NCBI GenBank assembly: GCA_947089425.1
Contig: CAMUKG010000008.1
Span: 1 to 64,000 of the forward strand
Length of the DNA stretch: 64,000 bases
Source of the DNA: an uncultured Clostridia bacterium
GTDB taxonomy: Bacteria; Bacillota; Clostridia; Christensenellales; Pumilibacteraceae
Reading direction: 5' to 3'
In this document: one piece after another, positions 17,153 through 24,928 of the stretch
Layout: each line of letters starts with the position of its first letter
How positions within the stretch are numbered: the stretch's first letter is position 1
Program-made: the position numbers and the translations under genes
The notes under the pieces: generated by a model
Database searches by the model: none
What the model was told of the DNA's origin: nothing
The model's input: the letters and a program-made list of their open reading frames with translations, nothing else

Positions 17153-17965
17153 ATGAATGTTAAAGATTTTAACAGAAAAGCTGTGCCCCTGTACGTTTAC
17201 GACGGAACTTTCGACGGGCTTTTGTGCTGTTTGTTTTCCATATTCGAATTGAAAGAAATTCCGCCCGAAGTAGTTAAGCGTTACGACGGCTTTTTGCCGT
17301 ATCGCACGATAGAATCTTCGGACGAAAAAGCTATGCGCGTGAAAAGGGGAATAGTGAGAACAATGGGCGGCGAGGCGCTTAAATATGCCGAACGCGCGTA
17401 TTTGAGCGAGCTCGACCGAATAGAAAAGTCGATTTTGGAATATCTTGTTTTGGGTTTTTCGGTTGGAAAAAATTTGTACCGAATGCTATACGAAGACTGT
17501 GTGGCAAAGGTGAACGGCGCGGCAAAATACACTATGAACGAACGGCATCGCATTTTGCAATTTTTGCGTTTTTCGGACAGCGACGGATTGCTTACCGCCG
17601 TTATCGAGCCCAAAGCCAACGTGTTGCCGCTTATAGCGGGGCACTTCGAGTCACGGTTTCCGCAAGAGAGCTTTTTGATTTACGATAGCGGGCGGTTCGT
17701 GGCGCTCGTGTATTCGGGCGGCAAAAGAGCGTTTTTGCCTTTGGAAGAATATTACCAACCGCCTCCCGACGAGGAAGAAACGAAATACCGCGAGCTGTTC
17801 AAAATGTTTTACGACACCATAGAAATAAAAGAGCGGCATAACGAACGTTGCCGCATGACTCACATGCCCAAAAGGTTTTGGAAGAACATGACCGAGTTTG
17901 CCGATTTGAACAGTTCGAGCACGCATACCGCTTTAATGAAACTTGCCGAGCAAAAAGAAGAATGA
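17153..17965 (+). CDS. TIGR03915/DUF4130 family DNA metabolism protein
   Basis: 270 aa, starting 33 bp after the radical SAM gene. VYDGTFDGLLCCLFSIFELKEIP at the N-terminus and RHRILQFLRFSD, FLIYDSGR and YYQPPPDEEE further on are typical of this family, which is encoded beside or fused to the radical SAM and uracil-DNA-glycosylase-like partners. The two genes probably form one repair module, here without a UDG gene. Confidence 0.88.
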   Translation: MNVKDFNRKAVPLYVYDGTFDGLLCCLFSIFELKEIPPEVVKRYDGFLPYRTIESSDEKAMRVKRGIVRTMGGEALKYAERAYLSELDRIEKSILEYLVLGFSVGKNLYRMLYEDCVAKVNGAAKYTMNERHRILQFLRFSDSDGLLTAVIEPKANVLPLIAGHFESRFPQESFLIYDSGRFVALVYSGGKRAFLPLEEYYQPPPDEEETKYRELFKMFYDTIEIKERHNERCRMTHMPKRFWKNMTEFADLNSSSTHTALMKLAEQKEE

Positions 17966-18046
17966 GGCTTGAAGTTTATTGTTGAGACTGCCGCGCTTTG
18001 CTCGCGTTGACAGTGCAAAGAAAAATGTCGCTCTATTGTCACTTTT

Positions 18047-19036
18047 TTATACATATCCGTAAAGCCCGCGCACCGACACTTCGCCGCTCGACACTGTCTT
18101 TTCGGTTCCGTCTTCGAATTTCACCACAAGTCCGAAATTGTCGTCGATTTCTTTTGCAAAGCAAACGGTTTCTTCCTTTCCCGAAATGCGCACCGTTTTT
18201 CCTACGGTGACGCAATCTTTTTTATATGCGGCAAGATACTCCGCTTTGTCGTTCGGCCAAAGCTTTGCGAGTTTGTCGAGCTCGATTATCATTTGCGCGG
18301 CAAGTTCCGCGCGCGAATAGCGCTTACCCGTTTCGTTATATAGCGAAGTGGCTACGTTTTTCAGTTCTTCGGGAAAGTCGGTTTCGCTTTCGTTAACGTT
18401 TACGCCCGCGCCCACAATCACGTGTTGAATGTGACCGTTTTCACTCTCGATTGTCATTTCGGTAAGTATGCCGCAAATTTTGCGGTTGCCGAGCAAAAGG
18501 TCGTTCACCCATTTGATAGAGGGGCGAATTCCGCACGCTTTTTCTACGGCGTTGCAAATCGCGACAGCCACCCATGCCGTAAGAGTTGAAGCGGACTCGG
18601 GCGGAACCGACTCGGGGCGAAAGAGGGCGGAGAGGTAAACGCCTTTTCCTTTCGGCGAAACGAATTGCCTGCCGTAACGCCCTCGTCCCGCCGTTTGCGA
18701 TTCGGCGAACACGATTTGCCCTGCTGGCGCTCCCGCAACAGCCATTTCGCGCAGGCGGTTGTTGGTGGAGTCTACGCTTTCCAAGCACAGAATTTTTTCC
18801 ACGCGGTCGGCGGGAAGCAACGCGAGCAACTCGCCGCAATTTATTGCGTCGGGCGAATACGAAAGAATATAACCTTTGTTGGTTACAGACGATATTTCAT
18901 AGCCCTCTTGCCGCAAAGTTTTGACGGCGGTGTTTATTGCCGCCCTGCTTACTCCAAGCGCCTCGCCGAGCGCTTCTCCCGAAACGTAGCTACCTTGTTT
19001 TTTTAAGAACGCAAGTACCGCGTCTTTTGTTTTCAT
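18047..19036 (-). CDS. birA: BirA biotin operon repressor / biotin-protein ligase
   Basis: Bifunctional 329-aa protein. Residues 1-60 form a winged helix (LGEALGVSRAAINTAVKTLRQEG), so it can act as a repressor. The ligase domain shows ESVDSTNN, the biotinyl-AMP loop GRGRYGRQF, and KWVNDLL. It attaches biotin to carboxylase subunits and, loaded with biotinyl-AMP, binds the operator in front of bioY. It is divergent from the biotin operon, 143 bp away. Confidence 0.96.
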   Translation of the reverse strand: MKTKDAVLAFLKKQGSYVSGEALGEALGVSRAAINTAVKTLRQEGYEISSVTNKGYILSYSPDAINCGELLALLPADRVEKILCLESVDSTNNRLREMAVAGAPAGQIVFAESQTAGRGRYGRQFVSPKGKGVYLSALFRPESVPPESASTLTAWVAVAICNAVEKACGIRPSIKWVNDLLLGNRKICGILTEMTIESENGHIQHVIVGAGVNVNESETDFPEELKNVATSLYNETGKRYSRAELAAQMIIELDKLAKLWPNDKAEYLAAYKKDCVTVGKTVRISGKEETVCFAKEIDDNFGLVVKFEDGTEKTVSSGEVSVRGLYGYV

Positions 19037-19071
19037 AACTTTTCGTTTACTCCGAATTTTTGATATACGCC

Positions 19072-19100
19072 ATTATATCACAAAAAGAACTCATTGTAAA
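19072..19100 (-). promoter_or_regulatory. Promoter of birA
   Basis: On the minus strand TTTACA (19095-19100), 17 bp, TATAAT (19072-19077). Confidence 0.7.
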
Positions 19101-19117
19101 GCATTCGGTGATTTCGG

Positions 19118-19147
19118 TTGACAACGGCTTTTGCGGTGTGATATAGT
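19118..19147 (+). promoter_or_regulatory. Promoter of the bioYBDA operon
   Basis: TTGACA (19118-19123), 18 bp, TATAGT (19142-19147), with the BirA operator starting 2 bp after the -10 box. Confidence 0.75.
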
Positions 19148-19148
19148 A

Positions 19149-19179
19149 TTGTAAACTACAAAAATTGAGAGGTTTACAA
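19149..19179 (+). promoter_or_regulatory. BirA operator
   Basis: TTGTAAAC (19149-19156), 15 bp, GTTTACAA (19172-19179): a perfect inverted repeat of the form recognised by BirA in Firmicutes. It spans the transcription start and contains the AGAGG ribosome site of bioY, so a bound repressor covers the start of the message. Confidence 0.93.
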
Positions 19180-19737
19180 TTGAAAACGAAAAATTTGGCG
19201 CTTGTAGCTCTTTTCACCGCGCTTACGGCGGCGGGCGCGTTCATACGTATTCCCATTCCCGTAGTGCCGTTCACTTTGCAATTTTTGTTCACAACGCTGG
19301 CGGGGCTGTTGCTAGGCGGAAAGTTGGGAGCAATAAGCGTGCTGTGCTATTTGATTTTGGGACTAATAGGTTTGCCTATATTCACGGGCGGCGGGGGAGT
19401 GTTTTACGTTTTGCAACCCACTTTCGGCTATTTGGTCGGCTTTTTGGTGGGAACTTTCTTTACGGGCACAATCGCTCGAAAGGCGGAAACGCCGTCGTTT
19501 TTGAGGTTGCTTGCGGCTTGCTTTTTGGGGCTTATCATTGTGTACGCATTCGGAATAGCGTATTATTGGGCGATTTGCACTTTTTATACGCAAACGGGAA
19601 TAGGAATAAAAGCGCTGTTTTTATATTGTTTTGTGCTTGCCGTGCCCGGCGACGTATTTCTCTGTTTTTTGTCGGCGATTTTGGCAAAGAGACTTATTCC
19701 CGTACTCTCTAAAAACAAAATAGGGGCGAAATTATGA
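19180..19737 (+). CDS. bioY: Biotin ECF transporter S component BioY
   Basis: 185-aa membrane protein that binds biotin and works alone or with the ECF module. It has about six hydrophobic segments; the RIPIPVVPFTLQ block after the first helix and GGGGVFYVLQPTFGYLVGF are hallmarks. The start is TTG immediately after the BirA operator, with AGAGG 7 nt before. The stop codon overlaps the left end of an inverted-repeat element. Confidence 0.95.
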   Translation: MKTKNLALVALFTALTAAGAFIRIPIPVVPFTLQFLFTTLAGLLLGGKLGAISVLCYLILGLIGLPIFTGGGGVFYVLQPTFGYLVGFLVGTFFTGTIARKAETPSFLRLLAACFLGLIIVYAFGIAYYWAICTFYTQTGIGIKALFLYCFVLAVPGDVFLCFLSAILAKRLIPVLSKNKIGAKL

Positions 19738-19857
19738 AAACACATGCGTCACCGAATACGGGCTACGTTCGCCGCGTCTTCTCGGTCACGTACGTCTGTG
19801 TACGCTCCCTTCGTCGACTCGGCGACTGTTGCCCGTCTGCGGCGCGCCTGTGTTTTC
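19736..19857. repeat. 122-bp MITE-like hairpin element between bioY and bioB
   Basis: The ends are a perfect 9-bp inverted repeat GAAAACACA / TGTGTTTTC. Inside are a second stem ACGGGC (19758-19763) / GCCCGT (19831-19836) and an apical CGTAC / GTACG hairpin (19789-19804). The composition is CG-rich and unlike the flanking genes. It overlaps the bioY stop codon. Nothing coding is seen. Confidence 0.6.
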
Positions 19858-19882
19858 AAAAACGTATTGTGGCGAGGAGGTC

Positions 19883-20857
19883 ATGTTCATAAAAATGAAC
19901 ACTGTTTCAAATTTGAAAAATAAGATTTTTGCGGGCGGCGCCGTTACAAAAGAGGAAGCCGATTTGCTTGCGGTTGCTCATTTGGAAGAACTTTGCGACG
20001 CGGCAAACGAAATTCGCGAACGTTTTTGCGGAAACAAATTCGATTTGTGTTCTATTGTGAACGGAAAAAGCGGAAAGTGCGGCGAAGACTGTAAATTTTG
20101 CGCGCAGTCGGCGCATTATTTGTCTTGCGTCGAAAGTTATCCGCTCATGTCGCTCGCCGAGCTTTTGCGTGCTGCCGAGAAAAACGCGAGCGCGGGAGTT
20201 TTGCGGTTTTCAATCGTGACTTCGGGCAAGAGGCTTAGCGAAAAGGAAATAGACTGCTTGTGTGAAAGCGTGCGAGCTATACGAGAAAAAGTGGGAATAG
20301 CGGTTTGCGTGTCGGTGGGGCTCGTTGGCGCTGACGGCTACGCAAAACTTTGTTCGGCGGGAGCAAGCCGCGCGCATTGCAATCTTGAAACTTCGGAGCG
20401 ATATTTTCCGCAGATTTGCACCACTCACACTTTCGCGGATAAAATAGCGGCGCTCGAATGTGCGCGCAAGGCGGGCTTAGAGGTGTGTAGCGGCGGAATT
20501 ATAGGGCTCGGCGAAAGTTGGGACGACAGAATTTCGCTCGCGCTTAAATTGCGCGAACTCGGCGTAAAATCAATACCCGTCAACTTTTTGAATCCGATTG
20601 CGGGCACGCCGTTTGCGAGCCACGCGCCGCTCGCGGACGACGAGAAGAGGCGTACGGTTGCAATATTCCGGTTCATTCTTCCCGATGCCGCCGTGAGACT
20701 TGCGGGCGGCAGAGGGCTTATTGCCGATAAGGGCGAAAGCTGTTTTAAGTCGGGCGCGAACGCGTCCATTACGGGCGATATGCTCACTACGGCGGGCATA
20801 AGCGCGCAAACCGACATAGCGCTTTTGCGCAAGTTGGGCTACAAGTGCGCTTTATAA
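19883..20857 (+). CDS. bioB: Biotin synthase
   Basis: Radical SAM sulfur insertase converting dethiobiotin to biotin, 324 aa. The CGEDCKFC motif gives Cys66, Cys70 and Cys73 for the [4Fe-4S] cluster; GVLRFSIVTSGKR, the CVSVGL strand and RAHCNLETS are conserved. GAGGAGG (19874-19880) fixes the ATG at 19883; the longer frame from 19829 would read through the hairpin element. Confidence 0.96.
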   Translation: MFIKMNTVSNLKNKIFAGGAVTKEEADLLAVAHLEELCDAANEIRERFCGNKFDLCSIVNGKSGKCGEDCKFCAQSAHYLSCVESYPLMSLAELLRAAEKNASAGVLRFSIVTSGKRLSEKEIDCLCESVRAIREKVGIAVCVSVGLVGADGYAKLCSAGASRAHCNLETSERYFPQICTTHTFADKIAALECARKAGLEVCSGGIIGLGESWDDRISLALKLRELGVKSIPVNFLNPIAGTPFASHAPLADDEKRRTVAIFRFILPDAAVRLAGGRGLIADKGESCFKSGANASITGDMLTTAGISAQTDIALLRKLGYKCAL

Positions 20858-20885
20858 AACGTTTTTGTAAGGAGTTTATAAAAAT

Positions 20886-21560
20886 ATGAGCAAAGGTGTT
20901 TTTATAGTGGGCACGGGCACCGACGTGGGAAAAACGTACGTTACAGCGTTGCTCGTTAAAGCTTTAAGTAAAAGCGGAAAAAGCGCGGCGTATTATAAAG
21001 CGGCAATGAGCGGTAATTCGCGCGACGAAAGCGGAAAGCTTATTGCTGGCGACGCGCGCTCCGTTAAGAATATTTCGGGCATAAGCCAGCTCGAAAACGA
21101 AATGTGCCCGTATGTTTTCGAACATGCGTATTCGCCTCATCTTGCAGCGAAAACGGAGGGCGGGCAAATAGAGCTTTCGCTCGTAACGGAGGGTTTCGAG
21201 GCGCTCAAAAAGCGTTACGAGTTTATTACCGTAGAGGGAAGCGGGGGCATAGTTTGTCCGCTTCGTTACGACGGCGAGGAACTGTATTTAACCGACGTAA
21301 TTCGCGCTCTTAATCTTTCTTGCGTGCTCGTTGCCGACGCGGGACTCGGCGCAATAAATTCGGTTGTGTTGACAGCCGAATACATGCGCGCGCACCGAAT
21401 AAAAATTAACGGAATAATCATGAACAAATTTATAGCGGGCGATAGCATTTGCGAAGATAACGCCTATATGTGCGAAAAACTTACGGGCGTAAAAATTGCG
21501 GCGTGCGTGCCGCAAGACGCTCTCGAACTCGGTTTTACGCCCGAATTTTTATACGAGTAA
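20886..21560 (+). CDS. bioD: ATP-dependent dethiobiotin synthetase
   Basis: 224 aa. The P-loop GTGTDVGKT at the N-terminus and EGSGGIVCPL are characteristic. It closes the ureido ring of DAPA with CO2 and ATP. It follows bioB by 28 bp with an AAGGAG site. Its last codons form one arm of a 16-bp inverted repeat. Confidence 0.95.
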   Translation: MSKGVFIVGTGTDVGKTYVTALLVKALSKSGKSAAYYKAAMSGNSRDESGKLIAGDARSVKNISGISQLENEMCPYVFEHAYSPHLAAKTEGGQIELSLVTEGFEALKKRYEFITVEGSGGIVCPLRYDGEELYLTDVIRALNLSCVLVADAGLGAINSVVLTAEYMRAHRIKINGIIMNKFIAGDSICEDNAYMCEKLTGVKIAACVPQDALELGFTPEFLYE

Positions 21561-21633
21561 GCAACCTCAATAGCTACATTTTTGCGGGCAAAACAGCGCT
21601 TTTGGGTGGAGCGCTTGGGTTGCTTACTCGTAT
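21551..21633 (+). repeat. Long perfect stem-loop between bioD and bioA
   Basis: ATACGAGTAAGCAACC (21551-21566) pairs over 16 bp with GGTTGCTTACTCGTAT (21618-21633) around a 51-nt loop. It contains the bioD stop codon and ends 24 bp before bioA. There is no T run, so it is not a standard terminator; an mRNA-processing or stability element is possible. Confidence 0.65.
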
Positions 21634-21656
21634 GACGAACTAACGGAGAGAATAAA

Positions 21657-22853
21657 ATGATTTGGTATCCTTACGCACAAATGAAAACAATGACGCCGCC
21701 GCTCAAAGTAAACGGCGCCGACGGAGTTTATCTTTATACCGAAAGCGGAAAACTTATAGATTCCGTTTCGTCGTGGTGGAGCGTTATTCACGGCTACAAT
21801 CATCCCGTGCTCAACGCCGCAATAGAGGAGCAACTCGGTAAGTTCGCGCACGTCATGCTCGGCGGACTTACTCACGAACCCGTTTTAAAACTTTCCGAGA
21901 AGCTCGCCGAATGGTTGCCGCAAGACTTAAATTATTGCTTTTTTTCGGACTCGGGAAGCGTCGCCGTTGAAGTGGCGCTCAAAATGGCGTTGCAGTTCAA
22001 CGTCAATCGCGGAAGCTCTCGGCGCAAAATTTTGGCTCTTAAAAACGCGTATCACGGCGACACGTTTAAAACTATGGAAGTGGGCGACGACGAAGACTAT
22101 CATTTCGCCTTTCCTCAAAAGCGCGGAGTCATTCACATTCCCACGCGTATAGACGCGCTCGAAAAGGTTTTTTCGGAGCTCGGCGAAGAACTTTCTTGCA
22201 TGATTGTAGAGCCGCTTTTGCAGGGCGCGGGCGGAATGAAAATGTACGGAGTAGAGTTCTTGAAGCGGGCGAGAGAGCTTTGCGACGCATACGACGTTTT
22301 GCTGATATTCGACGAAGTGGCTACGGGGCTCGGACGCACAGGCAATCGCTTTGTTGCCGATTTGGTTTGTCCCGATATTCTTGTGCTCGGAAAGGCTCTT
22401 ACGGGCGGTTACATAGGTCACGCCGTAACCGTTGCCAACCGCAAAGTGTTTAACGGATTTTACGGCGACGACGAGAGAAAGGCGCTCATGCACGGTCCCA
22501 CTTTTATGGGCAACGCGCTTGCGTGCAGTGCGGCTCTCGTATCGATTGAGCTGTTCGAAAGCGAAAATTATATCGAAAAAATCAAGCGCATCGAGCAAAT
22601 TTGCAAGAGCGAACTTGCCGATTTGCAAGACTCGCGAATACGCGAAGTTCGCGTGCTCGGCGGGTGCGCGTGCGTAGAGGTGCGCGAGCCCTCGTCTCTT
22701 AGCGGCTTTAAAGAGTTTGCCGCTCGCAAAGGAGTGTTCAGTCGCCCGTTCGGAACGACATTGTATTCTATGGTGCCGTATATTATAAACGACGAACAGC
22801 TTAAAACGGTACTCGGCGTAATGAAAGATTGGTTTTGTAAAGGTCGGCTATAA
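21657..22853 (+). CDS. bioA: Adenosylmethionine-8-amino-7-oxononanoate aminotransferase
   Basis: PLP enzyme (class III) converting KAPA to DAPA, 398 aa. VSSWWSVIHGYNHP is the BioA-specific N-terminal block, IFDEVATGLGRTG the PLP-binding Asp region, and LGKALTGG holds the Schiff-base lysine. It is the last gene of the bio operon and is followed by a terminator. No bioF is present to supply KAPA. Confidence 0.95.
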   Translation: MIWYPYAQMKTMTPPLKVNGADGVYLYTESGKLIDSVSSWWSVIHGYNHPVLNAAIEEQLGKFAHVMLGGLTHEPVLKLSEKLAEWLPQDLNYCFFSDSGSVAVEVALKMALQFNVNRGSSRRKILALKNAYHGDTFKTMEVGDDEDYHFAFPQKRGVIHIPTRIDALEKVFSELGEELSCMIVEPLLQGAGGMKMYGVEFLKRARELCDAYDVLLIFDEVATGLGRTGNRFVADLVCPDILVLGKALTGGYIGHAVTVANRKVFNGFYGDDERKALMHGPTFMGNALACSAALVSIELFESENYIEKIKRIEQICKSELADLQDSRIREVRVLGGCACVEVREPSSLSGFKEFAARKGVFSRPFGTTLYSMVPYIINDEQLKTVLGVMKDWFCKGRL

Positions 22854-22870
22854 ATTTAACGAACCGCCTT

Positions 22871-22915
22871 ATGCAACTCGAACATATTAAAAAGTGTTCG
22901 GGTTGCATTTTTTAT
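22871..22915 (+). terminator. Terminator of the bio operon
   Basis: ATGCAACTCGAACA (22871-22884) pairs with TGTTCGGGTTGCAT (22895-22908), with one G-T pair, followed by a T-rich tail. Confidence 0.88.
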
Positions 22916-23094
22916 TTTGTTACAAAAAACACAAAAAATTCTCGCTTCTTTTGCTTGACTTATTTTCCATAAAACACGAAATAACAAGGCGAGCAGATTA
23001 TAATAGGTCTTGTTTGCCAAGTACTGTTACAATATAAATTGCTTTGCCGATTAAATAACGCTGCGAGTGCGGAAGTGATTTAAAAGTATAGCGG

Positions 23095-23137
23095 CAAAAA
23101 TTTTGGAACACATTAAAAGCAAGGCTTTTAATGTGTT
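23095..23137 (-). terminator. Terminator of the AraC-type gene
   Basis: AACACATTAAAAGC (23107-23120) and GCTTTTAATGTGTT (23124-23137) form a perfect 14-bp stem with a 3-nt loop. On the minus strand it overlaps the stop codon and leads into T5. The preceding 22916-23094 holds no gene; it is AT-rich with only weak promoter-like strings. Confidence 0.75.
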
Positions 23138-24078
23138 TTGTCTTGAATTTGAGACATATTCATGCCGGTGGGCGTGTTCACGGAGGAGTTTGTTTTAAAT
23201 TGAGCGCGATAGTGCGACGGCGTTATTTGAAAAGTCTTTTTGAAAAGGTGGTTAAAATGCGAAAGAGAGGAAAAACCTATTTCACTGCAAATTTCGAGCG
23301 TTGTTAAATTTGTGAAACGCAGTCGGTCTTGCGCGTGCAAAAGCTTTAAATTAAGCATGTAGTTGTTTAGAGTTTTGTTGGTATACTTTTTAAAAAGATG
23401 GGCGAGGCGCGAATACGAAAACGGAGTGAGTCGAGTTATTTCTCGCGCCGATAACAAATAAGCGCCCGGTTTATTTAGCTCGTTCAAAAGATTTTTAAGC
23501 CATGCGGGAGTCGAATCGGGTTCTGCGAAGTTTTGTTCGAAAAACGTTTGGAGCAAAGAAGAAAAAACTACTTTTGCATGAAACACGTTCTGTTCTATGT
23601 TTTCGCTGTCGGTCACAGTTTGCAATGCAAGCATTTTGTAAAAAAGATTTTGCAGTTGCGGCTCCGAAAGTTTGAATTTTAGCGGAAGAGCGCCGCTTTC
23701 GAATTTGTCGTAAAGTTTTTCGCCGTAGACCGAAAGATAGCGTTTCAAAAAGTCGCTTTTAATTAAAAAGTTAATTTGTTGATAGTCTTTGGTAGTCGCG
23801 CGCGAAAACGAATGAAGGTCGTCGGGGCGAATGAGTTGCGCGTCGCCGCGTTCGCACGAGTATTCTTTGCCGTTTAGCGAGTGCACAACAGTTCCTTCCA
23901 CAATAATAAACAGCTCCCAATGATTGTGCGTGTGAGGCGCGTTAAAATCGGAATGACTCCAAGTGAAAGCCAAATCGCAATCGCCCCACGGCGAGGAAAA
24001 CAGGAAGTCCGCTACGTTCACTTTTCGGTCGCGCGGCACGGCTATGTCGGTGAAAATCGGTTTTTCGAAAGAATCCAT
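23128..24078 (-). CDS. AraC family transcriptional regulator
   Basis: 316 aa. The N-terminal cupin-like sensor has HTHNHWELFIIVEG and GDAQLIRPDDLHSF; the C-terminal two HTH motifs include FSYSRLAHLFKKYTNKT and IGFSSLSHFNHLFKKTF with the family's closing PSHYR. It lies divergently in front of the 24-45 kb glycan locus and probably activates it on sensing a sugar. Its own promoter ends 7 nt before the ATG with no ribosome site, so the mRNA is predicted to be leaderless. Confidence 0.93.
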   Translation of the reverse strand: MDSFEKPIFTDIAVPRDRKVNVADFLFSSPWGDCDLAFTWSHSDFNAPHTHNHWELFIIVEGTVVHSLNGKEYSCERGDAQLIRPDDLHSFSRATTKDYQQINFLIKSDFLKRYLSVYGEKLYDKFESGALPLKFKLSEPQLQNLFYKMLALQTVTDSENIEQNVFHAKVVFSSLLQTFFEQNFAEPDSTPAWLKNLLNELNKPGAYLLSAREITRLTPFSYSRLAHLFKKYTNKTLNNYMLNLKLLHAQDRLRFTNLTTLEICSEIGFSSLSHFNHLFKKTFQITPSHYRAQFKTNSSVNTPTGMNMSQIQDKTH

Positions 24079-24085
24079 CGCCTAT

Positions 24086-24114
24086 ATAATAGCAAAAGCG
24101 AGCCGTTGTGTCAA
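24086..24114 (-). promoter_or_regulatory. Promoter of the AraC-type gene
   Basis: On the minus strand TTGACA (24109-24114), 17 bp, TATTAT (24086-24091), then 7 nt to the ATG at 24078. Confidence 0.82.
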
Positions 24115-24130
24115 TAAGGCAAGAGAAAAA

Positions 24131-24171
24131 CGCAAATAAAACTATAAAAATAAGAGAATATCGCAAATAAA
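24131..24171 (+). promoter_or_regulatory. Direct repeat, candidate AraC-family binding site
   Basis: CGCAAATAAA occurs at 24131-24140 and again at 24162-24171, a period of 31 bp (three helical turns), with partial similarity continuing past each copy. It lies 39-79 bp upstream of the -10-like TAAAAT at 24210-24215, which lacks a good -35 box, as expected for an activator-dependent promoter. Confidence 0.65.
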
Positions 24172-24247
24172 TTATGAAATAAAACAAGAAATAGCGCGTT
24201 TTCGGTGATAAAATATAGGTAAGTTCAAAAGAGAGGAAGCGGTTATT

Positions 24248-24850
24248 ATGAAATTACGGAAAAGGTTGAACATGCTAACGATGCTCGCGGCGGCGATAAT
24301 TTTCGCGCTATTGTCGGGTTGCGCGAGCAAAACACCCGCACCCGCGCCCAAGCCCTCTCCCGAAGTGCCGGCGCCGCCCGCCGAAATAGAATATAACTAC
24401 GTAATCACCGGCGCCCGCGATTTTTATGTGAATACTTCGGCAACCGCCGCATCGCTCGACTTATCGGGGATTTACGCGACGCGCGCAAACGACGGCGGCA
24501 AATACGACGTAACGGCTGATTTTTCGGCTGTAACGTTCGGAACGAAAGGAAAGTATTCCGCAGTTTATTCGTGCGGAAATAGCAAAACGGAAAAGAGCGT
24601 TTATATATACGACAAAACTGCTCCCGTAATATCGGGCGCCGTTTCCAAAAACGTCGCGCTCGGTTATAATCCGCTCGGCGGAGTTTCGGCTACCGACCAA
24701 TTCGGATTTTCGGTTACGGTGAATTACGCTATCGAATCGGACGGTAACGCCGTGCAAAAGCTTCAAACGGGGCAAAATAACGTTACTTACACGGCGAGCG
24801 ACCTTGCGGGCAACACAGCGAGCGTTACCGTTGTGTTCACTGTTGCATGA
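24248..24850 (+). CDS. Small lipoprotein with an Ig/HYR-like domain
   Basis: 200 aa, lipoprotein signal to Cys25 (LSGC), then a Pro/Ala linker (TPAPAPKPSPEVPAPP) and a strand-rich domain containing YDKTAPVISGAV and VTYTASDLAGNTASVTVVF, the pattern of bacterial Ig-like or HYR repeats. First gene of the glycan locus; probably a surface adaptor for substrate capture. Confidence 0.82.
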   Translation: MKLRKRLNMLTMLAAAIIFALLSGCASKTPAPAPKPSPEVPAPPAEIEYNYVITGARDFYVNTSATAASLDLSGIYATRANDGGKYDVTADFSAVTFGTKGKYSAVYSCGNSKTEKSVYIYDKTAPVISGAVSKNVALGYNPLGGVSATDQFGFSVTVNYAIESDGNAVQKLQTGQNNVTYTASDLAGNTASVTVVFTVA

Positions 24851-24928
24851 GTTGCTTTATAAGATATTATTTCGTTTGCGAAAACGCGACGGAAAATATA
24901 AAAAAAATCTCGTAACGGAGGAAAAGAG

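Noticed and set aside
19829..19882. Longer N-terminus of BioB from 19829
   Set aside because: It would start inside the hairpin element; a strong ribosome site and family length favour 19883.
22916..23094. Promoter-like strings between bioA and the AraC gene
   Set aside because: TTGTTT with TATAAA and similar matches are weak and no gene follows in the right direction.
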